A DNA stretch of 64,000 nt. Source: Halorussus gelatinilyticus (lineage in GTDB: Archaea > Halobacteriota > Halobacteria > Halobacteriales > Haladaptataceae). Both the position numbers and the translations under genes were made by a program. Location of the stretch: contig NZ_CP096658.1 in assembly GCF_023238445.1 (NCBI RefSeq), forward strand, positions 2,294,001 to 2,358,000, read 5' to 3'. Positions within the stretch are counted from its first letter, which is position 1, and each line of letters starts with the position of its first letter. Shown one piece after another: positions 32,761 through 41,566 of the stretch. The notes under the pieces were generated by a model. The model was not told the DNA's origin, ran no database searches, and saw only the letters and a program-made list of their open reading frames with translations.

Positions 32761-33542
32761 TCGGACCAGTTTCCGTGAGGTGGATATCGTTCGATTCTCC
32801 GAATTTCCGCCGCTAGAAGCTCTTAGCGTTCGCCATGGCCGTCGAAGGTCCGTTCCGCGTTGTCGGCGAGTCGCCAGACCCACTCGTCACTCATCGTCCG
32901 TCGCACTGTCGCCGAGATCGTGCTCGCCCTTCACTTCGTCGCTGGAACTGGTCCGGCCCTCTGGGCTGTCCAGTTCGCTGGCGAGCGTCGCCTTGAGGTC
33001 GGCGCGGTCGAAGTTTCGGATACCAGAATAGCCGTCGCTCGTGGTTGTTGAGCAGACGGGGTAGGTCAGACAGCGGGAACCACACGTGGAAACCACGCGG
33101 GCTGAAAGGACGCTGCCGACCGTGCCGTCTACGTATTCAATTCGTTCGTCGGTACAAAACACCTCCGGTACGCATATCGAGTACGGGTCGGCCGTTCGAG
33201 ACCGCTCTTTCACGAATTTCTTTGGTCGCTTACTGACACCCTGAGAGAAACGTGCGTATCGGTTTGAGAGTGAATGGGGCAAACGGCACGAAGAGGGTAA
33301 GGAGATGTAGTATCCGCGGGGATTCACCCTCGTTCTTGAACAGTAAGCCGTGAGATATACACCACGGGCTTATCGCTCAACTACCCAGAACACTAAGTTT
33401 CGGTGGTACGCGTGCAATTTCGTGCGACCCAGAATGACCGATTCGCGTATCCAACTTCGAGAAAATCGACTCGGTCGATTTACCGACCACTAACGGCTCT
33501 ACGGAGGAATTAAGATTGACCGTAGAACGGGTAATTTCGGGA
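32761..33542. other. Decayed AT-richer stretch before tRNA-Arg
   Basis: This 780-base stretch holds no clear complete gene. It includes a likely gene remnant on the minus strand (32887-33162), a small stem CACGTGG-AAA-CCACG (33080-33097) and a 13-base repeat copy at 33408-33420. Base composition is lower in GC than the surrounding core. Confidence 0.5.
32887..33162 (-). CDS. Possible gene remnant, function unknown
   Basis: A minus-strand frame from GTG 33162 to the stop at 32887 would encode 91 residues. Only the last ~40 codons ('DRADLKATLASELDSPEGR...DLGDSATDDE') show strong haloarchaeal codon bias and acidity; the first half does not. A second tiny frame (ATG 32894 to 32823, 23 residues, MSDEWVWRLADNAERTF) overlaps its stop. 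I read this as the tail of a real but degraded gene; it could also be a genuine small gene. Confidence 0.3.
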   Translation of the reverse strand: MFCTDERIEYVDGTVGSVLSARVVSTCGSRCLTYPVCSTTTSDGYSGIRNFDRADLKATLASELDSPEGRTSSSDEVKGEHDLGDSATDDE

Positions 33543-33617
33543 TGGGCGCTACAGGATTTGAACCCGTGGCAGCTTGGTCCGAAGCCAAGTACTCTGTCCA
33601 GACTGAGCTAAGCGCCC
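33543..33617 (-). tRNA. tRNA-Arg (anticodon TCG)
   Basis: Cloverleaf on the minus strand: acceptor GGGCGCT / AGCGCCC, D-arm GCTC/GAGT, anticodon stem CTTGG / CCAAG around loop CTTCGGA with anticodon TCG, T-arm ACGGG-TTCAAAT-CCTGT, discriminator A. The 3' CCA is not encoded (the following bases are TCC). It marks the downstream edge of the AT-rich accessory segment. Confidence 0.96.
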
Positions 33618-33688
33618 TTACCCAGTCGTAATGCTTCACCCGTTTTAAACACAGTGATTTCGACCGGCCGTGTGCTGGCGTACCGAAC

Positions 33689-33856
33689 TCAGTCGGCGAC
33701 GACGCCGTCCCAGTCGATGCGGTCGATGACGCAACTGTCGCAGTCGGGGCAGGTCTGGCGGTCGAGCGAGAACGTCGCGCCGCAGTCCTTGCACTCGTAG
33801 GTCTCGTCGGAATCGGCCTTCCGGACCACGCGTGCAATTTTCTGGGCGAGACTCAT
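33689..33856 (-). CDS. Small zinc-ribbon protein
   Basis: A 55-residue protein, MSLAQKIARVVRKADSDETY start, with two CxxC pairs ('YECKDCGATF' and 'TCPDCDSC') forming a zinc ribbon. Haloarchaeal genomes encode many such stand-alone zinc ribbons, some involved in regulation. It lies between tRNA-Arg and the GGGP-synthase-like gene. Its N-terminal coding region contains one copy of the 13-base repeat ACGCGTGCAATTT. Confidence 0.85.
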   Translation of the reverse strand: MSLAQKIARVVRKADSDETYECKDCGATFSLDRQTCPDCDSCVIDRIDWDGVVAD

Positions 33857-33990
33857 GCTGCTACGAACACCCGTTTCTACAAACTACGTTAAGACAGTTT
33901 TCATTCGCCGCGGAGAGACTCTGCGGGAGACGTTCTGATACGCCTTTTTTGGGGCTCTCTGAACGTCGGTAACTGGGGGCTTGAGCGTCG

Positions 33991-35307
33991 CTACGGTGGC
34001 AACGCCAGCGCGAGATGCGTCGCGACGGCTTCGTCGGCGCTCGGTCGCGACCCGTCCGTTCGGCGCGTGATGTGGTCGGAATCGGCCGGCTCGTCGGTGC
34101 CGAGGAGCGCCGCGAAATTGCGCCGGACGAGCGCGGCGTCGGTTTCGGCGAGAGCGTCGAACAGGTCGGCACCGAGCGCGCGCCGGAGGTCCGCGCGGAG
34201 ACTCCGGCCGGAGGCCGACCCTCTCTCGTCCCCGCTGGCCTCGCGGCGCGCACGCAGGCAGAGCCACGCTCGAACCGTCGCGGTCAGATACCGGCGGGCG
34301 AGTCGCTCGGGGTCGGGCGCGCCCGGAATCGTCGCGAGGTAGGCCGCCGCGTTCGAGTCCGCGACGGCGACGTTCTCGCCGACCCACTCGCGGACCGCCG
34401 CGGCGGACGCGTCCGGGTCGAGGGCGTCGGCCGCTCGCTGGCAGAGTTCCCGCTCCTCGTCGGCGACACGGTGGAAGGCGTCGCCGACGACCACGGTGTC
34501 CGCGCCGGCGTCGAGTATCGCTCGGGCGCGGTCTCTGGAGTCGATGCCGCCGCCGTACCAGAGTCGGGACCACGTCAGGCCGTCCGAGATGGCGTCGAGG
34601 GTCTCGACGGCCTCGTCGCCGCCGAAGGTGCCCGAGTACTCGAGGTAGAGGAGTTCGCTTTCGAGGTGGCGCTCGGCGGCCATCGCGCGCTGTTTGGCCT
34701 CCCGAGGCGCGAGCAGGTCCGACTCGGCGACGTTGGCCTCGCGCGCCGCGGCGCTGTCGGGGTTCTGGATGACGTAGGCCTCGAACACCGCGTCCGCGAG
34801 GAGCCACGAGGTGGCGAAGTCCGCGAGCGCGTCTTCGGCGAACGCGGGGAGCCACGGCAGTTTCTCGCGGAGCGTCTCGGGCACCATCTCCTCGCGGACG
34901 TACTCGGTGGCCTCACCCAACTGGCCGACCAGCGACTCGGAGTCGCCGTTCAGCACCTCCGGGATGGCCAGCAGGTCGGCCCGTGCGCGGGTCCGCGGGG
35001 TGACGTGGCGCGGGCCGCTCGGTTCGTGGAACACCGGGACCGAGGCGGGCGCGAGCAACTCGAAGGTCTCCTCGGTGTTGGTCGCGGTCACGTCGGCCGA
35101 CCCGCCGACCGAGACCGCGCTGGTGTGGCGGAGATAGAGAGGGTAGAGCAGCGGGAGTTTCTTGTCGTCCTCGGGGTCCACCTTGGTGACGTGGGTCCAG
35201 TCGGCCGGAACCGGGTTGGTATCGACCGGCAGGGCGGTCCGTGCGGCCAGCGAGGCCCCGCGGCCGAGGCGACCGAGCAGTCGCGCGATGCCGTCGAAAC
35301 TCGTCAT
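33991..35307 (-). CDS. GGGP synthase (PcrB) family protein with C-terminal extension
   Basis: A 438-residue protein. Residues 38-285 follow the geranylgeranylglyceryl phosphate synthase/PcrB TIM barrel: glycerol-phosphate motif 'HVTKVDPED' (39-47), 'LLAIPEVLNGDSESLVG', 'LLYLEYSGTFGG', and the phosphate loop 'YGGGIDSRDRARAILDAGADTVVVGD' (251-276). The family makes the first ether bond of archaeal lipids. Residues 286-438 are an extension, mostly helical, not found in typical 230-250 residue enzymes. ATG 35307 is chosen by a TATA-like CTATTTATC about 30 bases upstream. It may be a divergent paralogue rather than the housekeeping enzyme. Confidence 0.85.
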   Translation of the reverse strand: MTSFDGIARLLGRLGRGASLAARTALPVDTNPVPADWTHVTKVDPEDDKKLPLLYPLYLRHTSAVSVGGSADVTATNTEETFELLAPASVPVFHEPSGPRHVTPRTRARADLLAIPEVLNGDSESLVGQLGEATEYVREEMVPETLREKLPWLPAFAEDALADFATSWLLADAVFEAYVIQNPDSAAAREANVAESDLLAPREAKQRAMAAERHLESELLYLEYSGTFGGDEAVETLDAISDGLTWSRLWYGGGIDSRDRARAILDAGADTVVVGDAFHRVADEERELCQRAADALDPDASAAAVREWVGENVAVADSNAAAYLATIPGAPDPERLARRYLTATVRAWLCLRARREASGDERGSASGRSLRADLRRALGADLFDALAETDAALVRRNFAALLGTDEPADSDHITRRTDGSRPSADEAVATHLALALPP

Positions 35308-35436
35308 ACAGGCTACGACCCACCGAGAACGTGATAAATAGCTCGCTTCCGAGAGCGCGAGGAGGCCCGTCTCGCTATCTCCGGCCGACCGAGATAACAC
35401 AACCCTGAAATACCGCGGCGGGCGACTCTCGTCCAC

Positions 35437-36555
35437 ATGGGTAGCGTTCGGTCACGAATCCCGGCGACTGCGCGGGCGCTCGTTGGCCACCTCGCGGAGT
35501 CGCGGGACCCGCGAGTGGCGACGATGGTGCTGCTCCGCAACGAAGTGGAGTCCGAGATAGCGTCGATGACCGAACGCCTGTTTCTGAGCGTCGAGCGCGA
35601 CCTCCAGCGGGCGCGCGAGGCGGGCGAGTTAGAGTCCGTCCCCGGCGCGGCCGACGAGCAGGCGCGCTTCGACTACGACACGCGACTCGTGTTGCCCGCG
35701 ATGCTGGCGCTCGGCCGTATTCACGTCGAGGCGGGCGACGTCCCCCTCGTCCGACTCGGCCGCGAGGTGGACCACGGACTGGTCGCCCGCGGCCGCGAGA
35801 CGACTCGGAACGTGGTGCGCGCGCTGCTGGACGGCGACATGCGCGACGCCATCAACGACGACGAGTACGAGGACTTCGAGACGAACCTCCGGCCGCGAGA
35901 GCGCGTCGCCGAGTTGGCTCAAGCGAGCCTACAGGAGGGCGTCGAAGAGTGGTTCGAACGCGAGGAGACCCCCGAGGAAGTCCGCGCGGCCTACGAGCGC
36001 GCGGTCGAACTCTCCGAGCGCCACCAAGAGGAAGACGAGGCGTTCCGCGAGTTGCTCGACCGGTTCCACGAGTCGGCTCCGGACTCCGAGGAGCGCGCGG
36101 CCGCGGTCGAAGCCATCCGCGAGGAGTACAAGTTCGCCGACAGTGACGGGGCGGACCTGTTCGAGTCGGCGACCGACCTGCCGTACTTCGCCACCCAGTA
36201 CGCCCGCGTCGGCGTCCTCTACGAGGACATGCTCAACATGTACGAGGCCGACCTCGGGATGCCGTTGGGCGAGGGGTTCAAGCGCGCTATCGTCCTGATG
36301 GTCGTCGGCGCACAGATCGGTCTCGACGACACCGACGACTATCCGGAGGACCGAGGGACGCAACTGACGCCCGTCACCGCGGAACTGAACGTCGCCGACA
36401 GTCCGGACGTCGGCAGAGCGCGCGTCAGGAAAATTACGAACGCCTACCTCGACCGGGCCGACGAATGTGCCGACGACGGCGACCACCTCACGCGCATCGC
36501 CATCGAGTACATCCGTCAGCAGTCGCTCGACCGCATCGAGCGGTTGGAGAGTTGA
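35437..36555 (+). CDS. Uncharacterised helical protein with prenyl-synthase-like Asp-rich motif
   Basis: A 372-residue all-helical protein, divergent from the GGGP-synthase-family gene across 129 bases. The C-terminal part has 'AQIGLDDTDDYPEDRGTQLTPV' like segment (292-313), which resembles the second aspartate-rich motif (DDxxD with trailing acidic-Gly-Thr-Pro) of trans-polyprenyl synthases. No first DDxxD motif of the usual kind is evident; 'INDDEYEDFE' (139-148) is a weak candidate. I do not recognise the family. The link to isoprenoid metabolism is an inference from motif and neighbour. Confidence 0.75.
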   Translation: MGSVRSRIPATARALVGHLAESRDPRVATMVLLRNEVESEIASMTERLFLSVERDLQRAREAGELESVPGAADEQARFDYDTRLVLPAMLALGRIHVEAGDVPLVRLGREVDHGLVARGRETTRNVVRALLDGDMRDAINDDEYEDFETNLRPRERVAELAQASLQEGVEEWFEREETPEEVRAAYERAVELSERHQEEDEAFRELLDRFHESAPDSEERAAAVEAIREEYKFADSDGADLFESATDLPYFATQYARVGVLYEDMLNMYEADLGMPLGEGFKRAIVLMVVGAQIGLDDTDDYPEDRGTQLTPVTAELNVADSPDVGRARVRKITNAYLDRADECADDGDHLTRIAIEYIRQQSLDRIERLES

Positions 36556-36695
36556 TAGCCTATCGAGGCCTGTTCCACGATCGAGACAGTAATCAAAAAG
36601 AATATAAGCAGGAGAGAATATTTTACTGCCAGACGACGCCGGGACGGGACTGGCCGCGGCCCCGTCCCGATCCCGACTCTACCCGAGAAACTGCC

Positions 36696-37352
36696 ATGTA
36701 CGGATTGGGAGAGGTCTGTCCGGGGGTCGAGGTCGAACCGGGGACGAATCTCCTGGTGGCCGGGCCGCCGATGACGGGCAAACGAACTCTCGCTCTCGAG
36801 ATTCTCGCGCACGGTAACCGTCGCGGGGACGGCACTATCGTCGTCACGACGAAAGATGGCGGCGAGGAGGTGCGTGAGGACCTCCGTGAGAGACTCGGCC
36901 GCGACGAGAGTGCGCCAATCGGTATCGTGGATTGTGTTTCCAAGCAACAAGGCATGAACCCCGTGCAAAGCGAGGGCATCGCCTACGCCTCCTCGCCGAA
37001 GGATATGACCGGCATCGGGATTCAGCTCTCGGAGTTCCTGCAGGGGTTCTACAAGGACCAGGGCGTCCAGCGCAACCGCATCCTGCTCCACTCGCTCTCG
37101 ACGCTGTTGATGTACTCGAACCTCCAGACGGTGTTTCGGTTCCTCCACGTGTTCACGGGCCGGGTCCAGAGCGCCGACGCGCTGGGTATCTTCGTCATCG
37201 ACTCGACCGCCCACGACCGGCAGACGATGAGTACGCTCCAGCAGTTGTTCGACGGCCAAATCGAGGTCCGCAAGGGCGAGGACAGCCGGTCGGAACTCCG
37301 CGTGAAGGGCGTCGGCGAGAACACCGACTGGCGACCGGTTCCGGAGTTCTGA
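36696..37352 (+). CDS. RAD55/KaiC-like RecA-fold ATPase
   Basis: A 218-residue protein starting MYGLGEVCPGVEVEPGTNLLVAGPP. The P-loop is 'GPPMTGKRT' (23-31); a Walker B-like hydrophobic strand is 'ALGIFVIDSTAHDR'. It lacks the second KaiC domain. Stand-alone RAD55-type ATPases of this size are frequent in haloarchaea and often linked to signalling. AT-rich leader with a TATA-like GAATATAAG about 90 bases upstream. No operon partner. Confidence 0.85.
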   Translation: MYGLGEVCPGVEVEPGTNLLVAGPPMTGKRTLALEILAHGNRRGDGTIVVTTKDGGEEVREDLRERLGRDESAPIGIVDCVSKQQGMNPVQSEGIAYASSPKDMTGIGIQLSEFLQGFYKDQGVQRNRILLHSLSTLLMYSNLQTVFRFLHVFTGRVQSADALGIFVIDSTAHDRQTMSTLQQLFDGQIEVRKGEDSRSELRVKGVGENTDWRPVPEF

Positions 37353-37470
37353 GTCGGCTACTTTCGTGCGCTCACGACACGCGCTACTCGGCGTGCGCTG
37401 GCGCGACTCCGAAATTCCTGTTTTCTCCCCTACCTCAACCCTTTTGCACGCAGGCGGCGTCACGTCGGGT

Positions 37471-37881
37471 ATGCCCGTAGAGAGCGACGCCGAACTGCGC
37501 GAGATTCTCGGCATGACCCGCGTCGCGGTCGTCGGGTGTTCCTCGACGCCCGGCAAGGACGCCCACGAGATTCCGAAGTACCTGCTCGACAACGGCTACG
37601 AGGTGATTCCGGTCAACCCGACCGCCGACGAGATATTCGGGCGGACGGCCTACGACTCTCTCGCGGCGGTCGAAGCGGAGATAGACGTCGTGAACGTGTT
37701 CCGACCGAGCGACGAGGTGGAGGGCATCGTGGACGACGCGCTGGCCCGCGACGACGTGGCGGTCGTCTGGACGCAACTGAACATCGCCGACGACGAGGCC
37801 GCCGCGCGCGCCGAGGACGCGGGACTGCGCGTCGTACAGGACAAGTGCATCAAGGTCGAACACCAGCGGTTGGTGTCCTGA
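37471..37881 (+). CDS. CoA-binding domain protein (YccU-like)
   Basis: A 136-residue Rossmann-fold protein of the CoA_binding type: 'TRVAVVGCSSTPGKDAHEIPKYLLDNGYEVIPVNPTADEIFG', 'VDVVNVFRPSDEVEGIVDDAL' and 'VVQDKCIKVEH'. In bacteria these small proteins bind CoA or acyl-CoA and may regulate acetyl-CoA metabolism. ATG 37471 is chosen since a T-rich CCCTTTTGC lies about 30 bases upstream; the ATG at 37366 lies before it. Confidence 0.93.
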   Translation: MPVESDAELREILGMTRVAVVGCSSTPGKDAHEIPKYLLDNGYEVIPVNPTADEIFGRTAYDSLAAVEAEIDVVNVFRPSDEVEGIVDDALARDDVAVVWTQLNIADDEAAARAEDAGLRVVQDKCIKVEHQRLVS

Positions 37882-37902
37882 AAGAGCGGTCGGCGACTTC
37901 GC

Positions 37903-38097
37903 TCAGCGAAGTCGCCGAACCAATCGCAGGAACAGCGATACGGCGGTGCCGAGACCGGGCACGCGCGACGAGAGCGCCGCGGCCCCCACGAGCAGGAGGC
38001 CGCTCTTCTTGCGGCCGCGGGCGAACGCCATCGCGGCGTCCACCAGCGTCGAGACGATGCTGAGTTTGTTCATCGACTTGGATTTGAGATTCGCCAT
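37903..38097 (-). CDS. Small basic membrane-associated protein
   Basis: A 64-residue protein (MANLKSKSMNKLSIVSTL start) with an Ala/Leu/Val-rich segment (about 34-56) and basic ends ('FARGRKKSG', 'LRLVRRLR'). The minus-strand sequence TCTATTTACG lies about 26 bases upstream of ATG 38097, a suitable TATA box. Convergent with the CoA-binding gene. Function unknown. Confidence 0.65.
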   Translation of the reverse strand: MANLKSKSMNKLSIVSTLVDAAMAFARGRKKSGLLLVGAAALSSRVPGLGTAVSLFLRLVRRLR

Positions 38098-38224
38098 TGG
38101 ACGAGAGTCTACGACTTCCAGACGTAAATAGACCGCTCCGCCGCCGGTCCGAGGCGGACCGGCGGCGGAGCGACGAACTCGCCCCGACGGAGCCGTTTTG
38201 TCCGTCGAGCGCGTATCGCCGGTA

Positions 38225-38893
38225 ATGAGTACCGCCGACACCTCCACCGTCTTTCTCGACTTGGACGAGACCATCTGCGAGCATCCCCGTTCGACCGCCG
38301 ACCGGCTCGCCGACGCCTTCGACGCGGCGGGCGTCGAACCGTTCTTCGACGTGCCCGACTTCCGGCGACGGCTGGCGCGCGTGACCGCCGACTCCGCGGT
38401 CGAACTCCGCGAGAAATGCTTCGCGGGCATCGCCGACGAACTGGGCCGCGACCCCGCCGACGCGCTGGCGGTCGCCCGAGCCTACGAGGACCCCGACCCG
38501 ACCGAAGTCGAGTTCCTGCCCGGCGCGGAGGCGGCGCTCGACGCACTCGCGGCGGGCCACGACCTCGCTCTCGTGACCAACGGCGACCGCGAGACCCAGC
38601 GCGCGAAACTCGCTGCGCTCGGCATCGAAGACCGCTTCGCCGCGGCGACGTACGCGGGTTCGACCGGCGTCGTCAAGCCCGACCCCGACCCGTTCCACCG
38701 GACGCTCTCGGCGCTCGGTATCGAAGCGAGCGAGGCGGTCCACGTCGGCAACTCCCTGCGCTCGGACGTGGCTGGCGCGCAGGCCGCCGGGATGGAGGCG
38801 GTCTGGCTGGCGCGCGTCGAGGAGGACGCCGACTGCGTGCCGGAGTACCGCATCGACTCGATGCGCGACCTGCACGCGCCGCCGTGGGTGTAA
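38225..38893 (+). CDS. HAD family hydrolase
   Basis: A 222-residue phosphatase-like protein. Motif I 'FLDLDETICEH' (Asp12 nucleophile, Asp14), motif II 'LVTNGDRETQ', motif III lysine in 'VVKPDPDPFHR', motif IV 'VHVGNSLRSDVAGAQAAGM'. All catalytic positions are present. The substitution of the second motif-I aspartate position is conventional (DxD). Substrate is likely a small phosphorylated metabolite. ATG 38225 is preferred to 38198, because a TATA-like GTTTTGTC sits at about 38193-38200. Confidence 0.93.
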   Translation: MSTADTSTVFLDLDETICEHPRSTADRLADAFDAAGVEPFFDVPDFRRRLARVTADSAVELREKCFAGIADELGRDPADALAVARAYEDPDPTEVEFLPGAEAALDALAAGHDLALVTNGDRETQRAKLAALGIEDRFAAATYAGSTGVVKPDPDPFHRTLSALGIEASEAVHVGNSLRSDVAGAQAAGMEAVWLARVEEDADCVPEYRIDSMRDLHAPPWV

Positions 38894-38964
38894 ACAATCG
38901 AACACCCACTTCACGAAACGGAAAATAGTTCTCGAACGAATATTCGACCACTGCGTCCGTATCG

Positions 38965-39945
38965 CTATCCTTCCCACTCCTCGAACGAGCGGTAGATGCC
39001 CTTCGAGAGGTACCGCTCGCTGGAGTCGGGGAACACCGTCACCACCGAGTCGTGGGGCGCGTCGATTTCGCCGTCGCGGATGCGCTCGGCGACGTGCCGG
39101 GCCGCCGCGCTGGCCGCGCCGGAACTCGACGCGACGAGGTGGCCCTCCTCCGCGGCGAGACGCTTCAGTTCGTCGTGGGCGTGGCGGTCCGAGACCTGCA
39201 ACACCTCGTCCACGAGACTGGGGTCGAACAGTTCGTTCGTATCGAGGTCGTGCGTGCCGATGCCCTCGATTTTGTAGTCGGCTTCCTCCACGTCCTCGCC
39301 CTGCGTCTCCGAGTAGACCGACCCCTCGGGTTCGACCGCGGTGACGTGGACGTCGGGGTCCCGTTCGAGCGCGTACTCGGCGATACCCATCAGCGTGCCC
39401 GCGGTGCCACACCCCGCGACGACCGCGCCGACCTCGCCGTCCAGCGCCTCGAATATCTCCGGCCCGGTGGTCTCGTAGTGGGCCTCGACGTTGAGCGGGT
39501 TCGAGAACTGTTGTGGGACCACGGCGTTCTCCATCTCGTCGGCGAGCTGGTGCGCGCGGTCGATGGCCCCGCCCATTCCCTCGTCGGTGGGCGTGTTGAT
39601 GACCTCCGCGCCGAGGGCGTCCATCAGTTGCTGTTTCTCGACGCTGAACCGTTCGGGCACGACGAAGACCGCGTTCACGTCCAGTTGCCCCGCCGCGATG
39701 GCGAACCCGATGCCGGTGTTCCCGGCGGTCGGTTCGATGACGGTGCCGCCGGGTTCCAACTCGCCCCGCTCCAGCATCGCTTCGACCATGTACTTCCCGA
39801 TGCGGTCCTTGACGCTCGCGCCGGGGTTGAACGACTCGACCTTGGCGTACACCGGCACCTCGCTGGGCGACGCCTGTACCCGGACGAGCGGCGTCTCGCC
39901 GATCGTCTCCAAGACGGAATCGAGCGGCGTCTCGTGGGTCGTCAT
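38965..39945 (-). CDS. PLP-dependent cysteine synthase family protein
   Basis: A 326-residue fold-type II PLP enzyme (O-acetylserine sulfhydrylase/cystathionine beta-synthase type). The PLP lysine is Lys46 in 'FNPGASVKDR'; the substrate loop 'EPTAGNTGIG' (70-79) and the PLP phosphate loop 'GCGTAGTLMG' are present. No C-terminal CBS domains. It makes cysteine or cystathionine-type products; assignment within the family cannot be made from sequence alone. Confidence 0.92.
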   Translation of the reverse strand: MTTHETPLDSVLETIGETPLVRVQASPSEVPVYAKVESFNPGASVKDRIGKYMVEAMLERGELEPGGTVIEPTAGNTGIGFAIAAGQLDVNAVFVVPERFSVEKQQLMDALGAEVINTPTDEGMGGAIDRAHQLADEMENAVVPQQFSNPLNVEAHYETTGPEIFEALDGEVGAVVAGCGTAGTLMGIAEYALERDPDVHVTAVEPEGSVYSETQGEDVEEADYKIEGIGTHDLDTNELFDPSLVDEVLQVSDRHAHDELKRLAAEEGHLVASSSGAASAAARHVAERIRDGEIDAPHDSVVTVFPDSSERYLSKGIYRSFEEWEG

Positions 39946-40045
39946 TGGGTGGGCAAAAGTTGGGAAGGCGGTTAACCTTTTTTGTGTGGTCGTCGCGCCG
40001 CTCGTGAAATCCCCGCCCTCGCTCCCCTAGCGGTCGTTCCGGCGG

Positions 40046-40312
40046 CTACGCCTCGGCCGCCGTCTCGTCGTCGGACTCGACGGGGTCGGCCTCGATGCCG
40101 TCCACGTCGATGCCCTGCTCCTCGGCGAGCGCCTCCAGCAGCGCGCGCTGGTGGGCGTTCTCGCGCTCCAGTCGCTCGACGCGCTCGCTGGTCGAGTCCA
40201 GCGTCTCGCGCATCTCGGCGACCTGCTCGCGGAGGTCGTTGAGCTTGCTGTACAGCTTCTCGGCGGTGTCGGCGAGCTTCTGGACTTTCTTGGCCGTGCT
40301 TCCGAATCCCAT
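40046..40312 (-). CDS. Coiled-coil protein (DUF5798-like)
   Basis: An 88-residue protein, MGFGSTAKKVQKLADTAEKL start, almost entirely a coiled coil (residues 8-68, heptads in 'LNDLREQVAEMRETLDSTSERVERLERE') with an acidic tail. The opening 'GSTAKKVQKLADTAEKLYSKL' matches what I recall of the haloarchaeal DUF5798 family. Function unknown. It is divergent from the membrane protein at 40394. Confidence 0.8.
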   Translation of the reverse strand: MGFGSTAKKVQKLADTAEKLYSKLNDLREQVAEMRETLDSTSERVERLERENAHQRALLEALAEEQGIDVDGIEADPVESDDETAAEA

Positions 40313-40393
40313 GACGTACAGTCGTGTCGCCTGATACGTGACTTTTCCGACTCGACCGCTGGCCTTTTGCTCTCGCCACGAAAACCGTCGAAC

Positions 40394-40813
40394 ATGTCGC
40401 AGGAACGGTTGCCCGAGACGCCAGCGCCGACCGTCGGCGTCGTCGCCGCGCTCGCGGTTCTCGCCGCCGTCGTCGTACCGTACTTCCTCATCGACGCCAC
40501 CGCGGCCGGTGTCTACTACAGCCAACCGACGTTCGTGCCGGTCCACCTCGTCGTCGGCCTGTTCGCCACCGTCTCCATCGTCGTCTTCGCGGCCGGACGC
40601 AACGGCCGGACCGACCCGCCGACCGCGGCGGGCGCGGCGGTCGTCCTCGGCGGCTTCATGGCCCTGCTCGTCCTCTGGTGGGCCATCGCGGTCGGCGGTC
40701 TCGTCGGCAGTCTCACGACGAACGCGACGTTCGACTACCATCGCTGGTTGCTCTTCGCCGCGACGCTCGCGGTCGCGGCCAGCGGTGGCTGGTTCGCCAG
40801 CGAAGTGCTGTAG
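40394..40813 (+). CDS. Four-helix membrane protein
   Basis: A 139-residue integral membrane protein with four hydrophobic helices (about 14-34, 48-66, 77-102, 117-137). Short loops; one acidic-free 'YYSQPTFVPVHL' segment between helices 1 and 2. No motif recognised. TATA-like element about 30 bases upstream. Seen in haloarchaea as a conserved hypothetical protein. Confidence 0.8.
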   Translation: MSQERLPETPAPTVGVVAALAVLAAVVVPYFLIDATAAGVYYSQPTFVPVHLVVGLFATVSIVVFAAGRNGRTDPPTAAGAAVVLGGFMALLVLWWAIAVGGLVGSLTTNATFDYHRWLLFAATLAVAASGGWFASEVL

Positions 40814-40930
40814 CGCGCCGTCTCTCGTTCCCGGTTTCGGCCAGTAGCGACCCGTTACTCGGCCACAGGCCGTCTGTGAACGACTGTCAGCCGACGCATA
40901 ACAAAGGTTCGACGGCCGCTACGCCGTCTC

Positions 40931-41452
40931 GTGTCCGAGAACGACGCCGGCATCGACGCGTCTCCCGACGGCGGACGAATCGACGCGACCGGGAGCGCCG
41001 GACTTCCCGAAACTCCGGACGAGCAGGGCGGACTCGGCGACCTCGCCGACGACCCCGACGCCCGCGAGAAGTGGATGCTCCGGGACGACCAGTTCCTGTT
41101 GGAGGAGGACCGCGAGTACGTCCTCCGCGACGAGGGTCGGTCGTGGTGGGGCTACGTCTCGCCCGTCATCTTCGGCGCGGTCCTCGCGGTCATGGTCGGC
41201 GACGTCATCACGACCGGCGTCGGGATGGCGATGGGGTTGGAGGAGGCGAACCCGGTCGCCGCCGCGGTCATCGCAGAGGCGGGTCTCGGCGGACTCGTCC
41301 TGCTGAAGACGATGGCCGCGATGGTCCTCCTCTTGCTGCCGGGCATCACCAGCGACGCTCGTCAGACCTTCCGGGCCGGAAGCGCGGTCTACCTCCTCGT
41401 CGGCGTGGCCGTCGTCGTCGGCAACGCGTGGGCCATCCTCGCCGCCGCGTGA
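40931..41452 (+). CDS. Membrane protein, DUF5658-like
   Basis: A 173-residue protein from GTG 40931; TATA-like GCATAACAAA lies about 27 bases upstream. The first 75 residues are acidic and soluble, followed by three or four helices. The signature 'GDVITTGVGMAMGLEEANPVAAAVIAEAGLGGLVLLKTMA' (Asp-x-x-Thr-Thr ... Glu-x-Asn-Pro ... Lys) matches the DUF5658 membrane family. Function unknown. Confidence 0.8.
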   Translation: MSENDAGIDASPDGGRIDATGSAGLPETPDEQGGLGDLADDPDAREKWMLRDDQFLLEEDREYVLRDEGRSWWGYVSPVIFGAVLAVMVGDVITTGVGMAMGLEEANPVAAAVIAEAGLGGLVLLKTMAAMVLLLLPGITSDARQTFRAGSAVYLLVGVAVVVGNAWAILAAA

Positions 41453-41537
41453 TTCGGGCGACGGTTCGGACGACGGGCGGTCGATTGCCCCCGATGCGGC
41501 GGCGGGATACCTCCCCGTCGAGCGATTAGCGAAAAGC

Positions 41538-41545
41538 CCTTAAGT
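41538..41545 (+). promoter_or_regulatory. TATA box of SRP RNA
   Basis: CCTTAAGT within an AAAAGCCCTTAAGTCC context lies about 28 bases before the inferred 5' end of the 7S RNA. Confidence 0.5.
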
Positions 41546-41566
41546 CCGTGTCCGCTTACTTCGAGA

